NCBI GenBank assembly: GCA_038373885.1 | Contig: JAWZYV010019947.1 | Coordinates: forward strand, 62,001 to 126,000 | From: Cheiracanthium punctorium | Lineage: Eukaryota; Arthropoda; Arachnida; Araneae; Cheiracanthiidae | DNA: 64,000 nucleotides | Direction of reading: 5' to 3' | Part shown: positions 56,045 through 64,000 of the stretch, piece by piece | Numbering within the stretch: position 1 is the stretch's first letter | Layout: every line of letters starts with the position of its first letter | The notes under the pieces: generated by a model | Told to the model about the DNA's origin: nothing | What the model saw: only the letters and a program-made list of their open reading frames with translations | Databases searched by the model: none | Position numbers and translations under genes: made by a program

Positions 56045-58311
56045 CTAGCTGCTACCCGCGACTTCGTCCGCGTCGGCTTTAGAGTTAGGTCCCAAAAGTA
56101 ATTAAGCATGTGTGAATAACACATATGTTTGCGACAAAAGAAACTGCATTTAAATATTATTTGCTTTTTATTTATTTTATATGAAGTATAATGCGTGGTA
56201 ATATACTTCATTTAAAATAAGAGAGTAAGCAGAGTTACTAAATTTAGATTTTTTTCAGGCATTTGGCGAATACAGTTACGACAGTATTTGCTAACGACCT
56301 GTTTTTGTTGTTCTTGTGAAAGAAATATTTATGCTATAGCATGAATTTTAGCCTACGCTAATCAGGAATAGTGCAGCTTTTTCTTAGCGAAAAAGTTTTA
56401 GAATCGGTTCTATAGTTATAGAGATACCCAGAGAGCGTAATGTATTAGAATTATTTTGAGTGTTCCTGTAAAGGAACTATTTGTACTACATGTATGAATT
56501 TTAGCCTATAATACTCAAGAATAATGTAGCTTACTAACAGTGAAAAAAGTTTTGGAATCGGTTCAGTACTTACAGAGATACACATAGAGTGTAATGTAAT
56601 TCTTATGATGAGTATCCCTGTAAAGGAACTATTTGCGATATATGCATAAAAGGTAGCCTATAACACTCAGGGTCCCACCAGTGTCTAAGAAGTTCTACTC
56701 TCAAAACTGGAAGGCTGGAAGTGCCACGTTCAACCCCTGGTCGAGCCTATCGACCTAGCCGCTCGTAGATTTTCGTGGTTTTCTCCAAAACCTCGTGTAA
56801 ATACGGGCTAGGATCCCTTAGAAAGTTCCTCACAGAGGAATAACCCATATAGGCCTAGGACCCTAGTGCAGTCAATCTGTCTTAATCCACAAACAAACAA
56901 ACAATAATACTCAGGAATAGTGTAACTAAGTTTTAAATGCGGTTTAGTAGCTATAATTCCATAGAGCGGAATACATTAGAATTATTTTGAATGTTTTTGT
57001 AAAAGAATTATTTATGCTATATGCTTGAAAGGTTGCCTGTATGTTAATCCAGGGCATAAGCTATCTTCATTACGAATTTTTCCAAATCCGTTCAGCAATT
57101 TGTGTGTGATTCAGTCAAAAACATCTAAACACACAAACGTACACATTTTTTAATGACTATGTCATTTTATCTCTCAATACTCTTATTGAAAAATGTGTCC
57201 CAAAAATGCGACATAATAAATCGACTTAAAAACGCGACATAATTTTACATGTATTTAAATACTATTAGTTCACAACAGCTTTAATATCGAGATTAAAGCA
57301 ATCTTTAGCCTCGATATTGTTACACTATTTCGTAAGCTGTAGAATATGCTCCACATGTATTTTTTACATATATTCAAATATTATTAGTTCACAACAGCTT
57401 TAATCTATTGTTACAATATTTCGTAAGCTGTAGAATATGCACCACATGTATTTTTCTATAAATAGGTTACACTCATAAAAATTTCAACATAGGGTTACCA
57501 GGCAAAATACGCCAAAGATGAGCAATAAAATGCCAAGTTCATTAATATAGTTTTAATATGGCAATAATAAAACTAAAAAATTAGGGGGGTTCAGGGGGAT
57601 CTCCCCCTGACGAGGCTCGAACAGCCGAGTTTTTATATTATTGATAGGATTTGGAAATTTATGAAGAAACACATTTGGACTTTTCTTTCTAATGCTTTTT
57701 AATTTGGCGTAAAATCAACATAATTTCCATACCATTTCATGTTTTTCAAATGCATGCTTATCTGAAAATAGAATTTCAGCTTTATTTCAAAAGCATAAAT
57801 CATTTTGTGCGGGCGATAAAAACGGTTTTTAATTAATAATTAGAAAAGTATTTAAAATTTCAACATTCTGAGCCTCAGGTGCACAGTCATGGGCTTCTAT
57901 GCTCAAATTTTCAAAGCTCTGCTTTCTGTAGATTTGTCTGGAGAACATTCATTTTTATTATTATTGATAGATAGATTTGGCATAAAACTGGCATAATTTC
58001 CGTGGAATTTAATGTTTTTCAGATGCACGCACGCGCTTCTTTATTGAAGCAATAGCATTCTTGTTAGCTCAAAACATGAATCATTTGATTGATACGGGCG
58101 AAACTCGCCAAGCATGGCAACGTAAAAACGGTTTTTAATTAATAATTAAAAAAGTAATTAAAAATCTAAAATTCTAATCAGCCTATAACCAACTCCAGGG
58201 TCCCCTCTATATCTAAACCAAAATGCATCCTAATCGATTCTGCGGTTTAGGCGTGAAAGCGTCATAAACAAACAAACAAACTCACTTTCGCATTTATAAT
58301 ATTAGTTAGGA
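56045..58311 (-). mobile_element. Helitron-like element in intron 4
   Basis: On the minus strand it begins TCCTAACTAATATTATAAAT after an A at 58312, followed by GTTTGTTTGTTTGTTTATGA. It ends with a hairpin (CGCGGACGAAGTCGCG), then GGTAGCAGCTAG followed by T. Start TC, end CTAG and insertion between A and T fit Helitrons, and ACTAATATTATAAA starts are known from arthropod non-autonomous Helitrons. The interior (56310-57020) has diverged tandem units (ATCGGTT...TAGAGATAC, AATTATTTTGAGTGTTCCTG). A SINE is inserted at 56668-56905. Confidence 0.6.
56668..56905 (+). mobile_element. SINE, nested in Helitron-like element
   Basis: It begins near GGTCCCACCAGTGTCTAAG, includes a B-box-like ACGTTCAACCCC, then GCTAGGATCCCTTAGAAAG, and ends in an AAAC repeat (ACAAACAAACAAACAA). 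The tail and the promoter-like box point to a SINE. It interrupts the tandem units of the Helitron-like element. Confidence 0.65.
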
Positions 58312-58715
58312 TTATGACTAAAAGTTGTTAAAAAGTAATTAGGTTTAATAAAAAGTAACTAACCTAACAATATGAAGTATTTAAAATTTCAGACAGTTCT
58401 GTAGACAGTAGTATGTAATAACAAAATTCATCAACTGAGTTTAATAGTGCAATGTCCAAACATATATATAAATGACTTTGTTCTAGTTAAGTTTACAGGA
58501 AAGCAAAAAGTGTTCCATTACATCGCTAGCATTAGTGAGATTAGCATTCATGAAATGCTTGTGAACTACGCAAGGGAAAAAAAAACTGATTGTTTTAAAT
58601 TCATATATATAGGAAAAGAAGATAAACTCGGTTGTTCAAGCCTCGTCAGGGGGAGACCCCCCTAATTTTTTAGTTTCATTATTGCCATATTAAAACGATA
58701 TTAATTGACTATGCC
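57535..58715. repeat. About 100-bp inverted repeat spanning the Helitron boundary
   Basis: 57540-57640 and 58618-58715 are inverse copies: TTTTAATATGGCAATAATAA, AAAAAATTAGGGGGGT, CTCCCCCTGACGAGGCT and the AACAGCCGAG/AACAACCGAG block appear in mirrored order. The right arm lies outside the proposed 58311 end. Either the right arm is a second insertion or the Helitron boundary is wrong. Confidence 0.7.
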
Positions 58716-60169
58716 ATTTTATCTCTCACCCCTTTTTCTTTTATTCTTCTTTTACATTTATTTCATCAACTGGAAGTAGGAGGGTTTCCAGATCTTTCCT
58801 TGCAATTGCAAACGTGGGTCAATGATAACTGAAGTAACTTACATAATTTTTAGTATCTATCTTAACACACCAAAAATTTTGCTTTTCATTATTTGATATA
58901 GTTGAGAGAGCTTTAGGCGAGTAGGGTTGCTGTATTTCACCTGGTAACCCTGTTGGCGAGTCATTCAGAGTGGATAAGAATCCCAGGCTGTTAGGCTTAT
59001 GTTTAAAATTATTCTTTTTTCTATTTTCACATTAGCCAGCCCAGTGCCCGATGCGTTTACACCTTTTATAAGTTATTCTTGATGCATCCTTAATTTTATT
59101 AGTCCATGTTTTATGTTTCCATGTTTCGTAATAATCTTTATTCAGCATTTCAATTTGCCAAGTTCCAGTCACCATTTTGAGGATGAATGATGCAGCCTTG
59201 AAATGAACGTTAAAAATCTGCAAATAAATGAATTAATCCATATGGTGTCCATAACCTTTTAGAAATGTTAACAGAGTTATGGCACAAGCATAGTAACCTA
59301 TTTGAAATTTATTATGGTATTTTCTACAATAGGAAACATTTTGCCATTGCATATAGGCATGTGAATCAGACGTATGTGAATGTGAATATACCAAACACTC
59401 TTTTTGGGTAGCGATCCAGTTATGAGTCATATTGAAAAGTAACAGTTTGTTTTCCCTAGTGATCGATTGGCAGTTGCCCATTACACCAAGATGGTAGAAT
59501 TTCATGGTCATTGGGATCCCTGTCCCCTTATTCTACTCAAAGTTACTGTGGAGTTTTCTACTGTCACAGTAACTTTGATCATTATCGGGTGTGCGGTTTT
59601 TTCTTAATTTCTGCAGCCACCTTGTAGTAGCTATAGCATAGTTTGCATGCATACATGAGGGTTATAATGTAATTATCGCAAGTTTCATGGATACTATAAC
59701 TAATTGTAAAGTAACTAGCTAAATAGTTTAAAGAAGTAGTTAAACTTTCCTGAAAGGTTTGAAATAAATTAATCCTTATTATTTCAAAAACTTTTTTTTT
59801 TCTTATTATTTAAGATTTTGAGATTTGACTGTATTTGAATTTGTATTATAAAAAGTAAATGCTCATGTTGACAAAACTCTTGTTGACAAAAAATACTCTG
59901 TATAATTTATTATGAATTTTTCAAATTGCTTTATCGTGTAATTTTTAAAAAATCTATCGTTTACTACATCTAAACTCTTTTCTTGTTATGTTGACTACCT
60001 CTAAAATTCCCCTTTGATATGCAGTTTGTGTATATTATATTCATGTGCACTATATTTTTAAAAGACCTTCCCTTGTTGTGCTTTACACAATTAGTTTAAA
60101 TATAACAACTTATTGTAATATCATTAAATTACATCAGTTTCTTGTTAATAAGCATAATTTCAATTGCAG
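58716..60169. other. Intron 4, right part
   Basis: No exon recognised. A hairpin with 14-bp arms (TCAAAGTTACTGTG and its inverse) lies at 59537-59578. The rest is AT-rich without repeats I can place. Confidence 0.45.
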
Positions 60170-60258
60170 GATCATCGTATAACCCTTTTTCTGCTGAAAA
60201 TTTTGGTCATCATATTAGCAAGCAACTGGGAATTGGACTTAGTGACAATTGGAGTCAG
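60170..60258 (+). CDS. HEAT/ARM-repeat-like protein, exon 5
   Basis: Acceptor TTCAATTGCAG precedes 89 nt reading GSSYNPFSAENFGHHISKQL then GIGLSDNWSQ, with donor CAG|GTATTT. The first codon is completed by the last G of exon 4; the exon ends in phase 0. LSDNWSQ leads straight into VRLASSECARKF of exon 6, one HEAT helix split by the intron. Confidence 0.9.
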
Positions 60259-60573
60259 GTATTTTTATTTTTTGATATCTTAATTTACTTAGATTTATAA
60301 TATTTTTTATTTGTTATAAAATTAGTATATATACATATATATATTTTTTAACTAACTGAATAGCTGTAATTTTCCCCTTTATCAGCCAGCTTAACTATAT
60401 TTATTCACTTGAAAAACAATCTTGCTTACTGTAAGGTTAATCTTAAAACATGTAAATCTTGCTTTTCTCCAGATTAATTTAATTTCAGTGTACTTTTGTA
60501 TTCTTTGAAGAACTCGAATTGGATACAATTGTAATTTTTACAAAATTTTAAATAGATGCATATATATATATAT

Positions 60574-61268
60574 TAGGGATGCACCAAATATTTGGTTGGT
60601 ATTCGGTATACTGCCTATATTCGGCAGACAAACCAAATATTAGGTTCAGCCAAATACTTTAATATTCGGCAACCGAATAGTAAACAAATTTAAGTATTCA
60701 GCAATTGATAAACAAATACATATTTTTAAATCATGAATGAAAGATATGGTATAGTACCATAGTACTAAATTAATTTAAGTTGTTACTAATATCACAATCA
60801 AATTGGTTTTAAAGTAAGAGAAAACACTCAAAATTTTTGTTGCTTTTCAATTTTTCTTAAATCTTACGACACATTACATTAACTTTACTAATAACTCATT
60901 TAAATATGAAACAGTAACCAGGGAGGAAAACTCATAACATTAAGAGGAAAAAAAAACTCATAACATGTCATAAATATGTAAAGTCAATTAACTGTTAATT
61001 TTTTTTGTATAAAATATGCAGGGAAAAAAATCATCATTTCACTAATATTTTAAAAAGTTATTAATAATAAAAAAAGGAAACACTTGAATATTCAATTTTG
61101 CAGCATTTTAGTTTTTGAAGTTATACACCATATGAAATATTCAATATTGTTTAAAAACAAACTAATTAATTGAATCATTGGAATGAAAGTTTAGTAATGC
61201 TTTAATAAATTTGAACCAAATATTCGGTATTACTTATTCGGCAAAATATGGTATTCGGTGCATCCTTA
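60574..61268. mobile_element. hAT-like MITE TAGGGATGCACC in intron 5
   Basis: The left end TAGGGATGCACCAAATATT and right end (inverted) TAAGGATGCACCGAATACC match. ATTCGGTAT and TATTCGGC motifs recur near both ends. Flanking 8-mers are AT microsatellite-like (ATATATAT and ATATATTT), so the duplication is not decisive. Its ends resemble those of the element at 12573. Confidence 0.75.
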
Positions 61269-61344
61269 ATATATTTACATTGTTAGAAAAAAAACACATT
61301 TAACTTTGATAACATTAAAATTTCACTAGGCAGTCGGATTTTCA

Positions 61345-61500
61345 ACTATAGTAAACTCTGTGGATAGCTGACACCATCTGGACCACAATTTGTGTCACTA
61401 ATAGATCCAGGAGTGTGGTAATTGATAGAAAAAAAGCCTGGAGATTAAAAAACGTTCACTAACAATAAGTGCCTCTTATGGAAGTTTTTACTGTAGCTAC
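61345..61500. mobile_element. Possible small pogo-like MITE
   Basis: CTATAGTAAACTCTGTGG and, at the right, TTTTTACTGTAG are weak inverted ends about 150 bp apart, with GAGTGTGG and CCTGGAG motifs inside. It lies about 70 bp before exon 6. Confidence 0.35.
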
Positions 61501-61572
61501 ATTTGTAGCTTTTTAGTGAAGTCAAGTTGAATTTTCTTTCAATTAGTATGTATTTTTAATTTTTATATACAG

Positions 61573-61682
61573 GTGAGACTTGCATCATCTGAATGTGCTC
61601 GTAAATTTCTACTTTCTTTCAAAAGTGATGAAGAAAGAGAAATTTTTTATGAAGAATTATTGCCGCAAATGTGTTTAAATAG
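61573..61682 (+). CDS. HEAT/ARM-repeat-like protein, exon 6 (gene continues right)
   Basis: Acceptor TTTTTATATACAG precedes 110 nt reading VRLASSECARKFLLSFKSDE, then EREIFYEELLPQMCLN and two bases, with donor AG|GTAATT. Phase 0 in, phase 2 out. No stop, so further exons should lie past 64000; none was recognised between 61683 and the window end. Confidence 0.9.
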
Positions 61683-61886
61683 GTAATTTATTTTAGTAGT
61701 TTTGTTGTGATTCTTTTAAAAAATGTTGCTATCTAACAAAAAAAAATTTTCAATGACAATTATAGTTATTGTTGTACTATGATATTGTCAAAAGTAGATC
61801 TGAACATATTAAGTTTTCGTAGTATGTAGATGCATGTTAGAAAGTCTCTGTTCTGTATATTAATTTCGCCTCTATGTTCAGGAGTC

Positions 61887-61928
61887 AACTGTTTTTTAGA
61901 TAAAATAACATTTATCTAAAAAACAGTT
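61887..61928. repeat. Perfect hairpin, 18-bp arms
   Basis: 61887-61904 is the exact inverse of 61911-61928 (AACTGTTTTTTAGATAAA). Origin unknown. Confidence 0.85.
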
Positions 61929-62054
61929 TAAAGTTTCATCCTTTAACAAAATTGAGAGACATACAAAAGTTTGAAGCAACAACAGACACCTGATTATCTG
62001 TGGAGGGTAGCATGACAATGGCAGATATTCTAAAAAGACCATGTTAAATAATTT

Positions 62055-62282
62055 TAGGTCCCACCATGTCCGAGTGAAAAAGATACTGAACATGGTAGAT
62101 GGCTGAGTTTGAAGGTCCTAGGTTCAGGTCTATTGTATGGCTGTCAATCTAACAGTCTGGAGTTTGGGAGTTTTTCTCCAGATGTAATGCGAATAAGCAT
62201 TAGAACTTCTTAGAAAGTATTCTGCACATGGGATCTCCCAAGACAGATGTCCCTCATGTAGGCTTGCCATAACACACAAACT
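62055..62282 (+). mobile_element. SINE family S, copy 3 (most complete)
   Basis: It begins GGTCCCACCATGTCCGAGTG, has a B-box-like AGGTTCAGGTCT, then CTGTCAATCTAACAGTCTGG, CTCCAGATGTAATGCGAATA and CATTAGAACTTCTTAGAAAG, and ends CTTGCCATAACACAC. The minus-strand copies at 23553 and 18525 share the order. Confidence 0.65.
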
Positions 62283-62669
62283 CACTTAAATAATTTTATG
62301 CTTTTTCCGATGAACAGTGATAACTAGTTTATAAAATAATTATATTTACAAGAAATAAATTATCAACAGATAATTTTGTTTAAAATTATAAGTAATGAGA
62401 AATTAAGATTTTAGCCTTAGTTATTGAAAGCTAATTAATTCCAATACTTATTTTCAACTTTCCAAAATTTCATTGGCATGATATACAACCAGTTATAAAT
62501 TATTAAACAGTTATCTCTACTTACAAGTATGATTACTTTTACACAAAAAATCAGTCATCACTAAAAAAATAAATAAACTACCATTTTGTTGCTAAGTGAT
62601 GTTTCTTGTTTTTTTTGAAATATTGAATAACTAAAAAGAATTATCAATAATCTGCATGTGGATGATTTA

Positions 62670-63880
62670 CAGTGCAGCATCCATAATCCGGGAACCTATA
62701 ATCCGGCACTGGTCTCGTTTTTTTTTTTTTTTTTTTTTAAATCTCCCCCAAAGGGATCCGAATTCTCAAAATCTGAAACTTTTAACGCTGATTTTAATTG
62801 ATGTATGGCTATCTTAATTTTTTTTTCTTCTTCAATAGATCGTTTTTCACCGAATATTTTTCTTTTTGTTTGGTATTTCGGCCCTAAAATTTCTTTCCAC
62901 CATTACTGCCGCAAATATTTGAATCAATGCATTCTCTACTAACGAGATAAAAACAAAAGTAAATATGCTTGGGTCGCTTATTACATTTAAATTAATTGCA
63001 GTCAAAGGTGCAGTGTAGCCGAATGAAGAATTCAAAGATAGTGCGAGTGCTTTCATAGAACATTAATATGTATGAGTTTTTAAAATGAGACAGCTTGTTT
63101 ACGCATCATCGTAAACACGTGGTATTATCGTAAACACGTGACTTCGGCTACTTTCAGACACTTTGCCTTGTTTCTAGACATCCTGTTACCGTGCAAAATG
63201 CCATAACTATCATGGGAAGGAATTCGGCAGTGCTTTGAAAGCAAGAGGGAAAGGAGGGGGGAATTGGTATGTTTCAACGTAATTAAGAAGCTGTGAAGAG
63301 AGTAAAATTCGGAATAATTCAGCTTGCAAAATAAAACTCTATGGTACAAACTACGGAGAGATTTAATAAATTCAAAGTCAACTGATGAACGTGCATATGT
63401 TAATTAACCAATTAAATACAAAAACAAAACAAAAAAAAAGAGAGAAACAAGTCAAATTAACCAATGTATTTAATGTAAATACAAAAGCTAGTTAGATTCT
63501 AATACTAATTTAATACACTTATTTTAAATTAGTATTTAAATAAGTTTCAGTTACTATTTGTGTTATATTTTATGAAAATGTTCCAAAATCAACAATCTTT
63601 TCTGCTTTATAGTTTTTAGTATATTAATACTAAATACTATAATTAAATACTAAATTACATTTGTTCCAGTGTAGTTGAGTATTTTTTTTTTTTTTTTCGG
63701 TTCATACAGCGATCGTATGCATATTTTAAGACTACCTTTCATTGATAAATAATACACTGGTCAATAGCACGTGATCAACGATGGTTTTAATGGAAATTTT
63801 CAACACATCTGTAATCCGGAAAAATCGGTAATCCGGCAAGGCGTCATTCCTGCCGATACCAGATTATCGGTGCTGCACTG
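62670..63880. mobile_element. pogo/Tigger-like element 3
   Basis: The left end CAGTGCAGCATCCATAATCC and right end (inverted) CAGTGCAGCACCGATAATCT match, with AATCCGG motifs near both. The left flank is TA, the right TT (mutated). The 1.2-kb interior has two short minus-strand open frames with no recognised transposase motif. A long T run lies at 62719-62738. Confidence 0.75.
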
Positions 63881-64000
63881 TTCTGAGTTTATTGAGTTGG
63901 AATGTTTTGAATGCATAACAGTCAAACCACTTCAAAAAGCTAGATGGATGTATTTTTCCATAAGTATTTTCAGTTAAACTCTGTTTTACTAAAACTGAAA

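Noticed and set aside
63771..63977. Open frame of 68 codons at the right edge
   Set aside because: It crosses the pogo-like terminus at 63880, has no homologue that I recognise, and no splice link to the HEAT gene.

Overview
This is a 64 kb piece of an AT-rich animal nuclear genome. Long introns, canonical GT/AG splice sites and a dense mix of DNA transposons, Penelope-like elements, Helitron-like elements and SINEs suggest an arthropod, perhaps a chelicerate; the taxon is an inference, not a measurement. No bacterial operon, CRISPR array or viral gene was recognised.

Two host genes are supported, arranged head to head. (1) Minus strand: the 5' coding exons of a vaccinia-related kinase (VRK1/ballchen type), at 17176-17146, 14504-14361, 4582-4527 and 3206-3137. 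These join in frame, carry the glycine-rich loop, the VIKV lysine and the helix-C glutamate, and the gene runs out of the window on the left. (2) Plus strand: six coding exons (27679-28003, 49617-49807, 52751-52821, 54860-55026, 60170-60258, 61573-61682) of a HEAT/ARM-repeat-like protein I could not name. All junctions keep frame over 317 codons; intron 1 is about 21.6 kb and the gene runs out on the right. About 10.5 kb separates the two start codons.

The rest is mainly mobile DNA, in nested layers. From left to right: a dead mariner-like transposase (1 to about 1404); a three-level nest at 5195-8452 (unclassified repeat, containing a pogo/Tigger-like element, containing a Penelope-like element, PLE); a pair of inverted tRNA-like SINE arms (10677-12444); a hAT element with an exact 8-bp target duplication and another element inside it (12573-14228); a second PLE (14656-17098) whose reverse-transcriptase frame is split by a hAT MITE; and a 3.1 kb element with 16-bp inverted ends (17623-20752).

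Intron 1 of the HEAT gene holds hAT remnants and MITEs, two copies of a hairpin-plus-75-bp-minisatellite repeat (30030-31170 and 34842-36545, the second interrupted by a pogo-like MITE), a second copy of the 5195 repeat (39395-40619), and a Helitron-like element with nine 156-bp units (about 43907-45506). A relative of that element fills much of intron 2 and ends 59 bp before exon 3. Intron 4 carries another Helitron-like element (56045-58311) on the minus strand with a SINE inside. Many insertions can be checked inside this window because both target duplications, and sometimes an empty-site copy, are present.

The two PLE copies share a layout: a 5'-truncated sense copy is preceded by an inverted copy of its own 3' end, and the pair is flanked by a 12- or 16-bp direct repeat. 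One carries a hammerhead-like core overlapping its stop codon. I see no multi-gene system that I can defend as new; the most informative material is this insertion layering and the unnamed HEAT-repeat gene.
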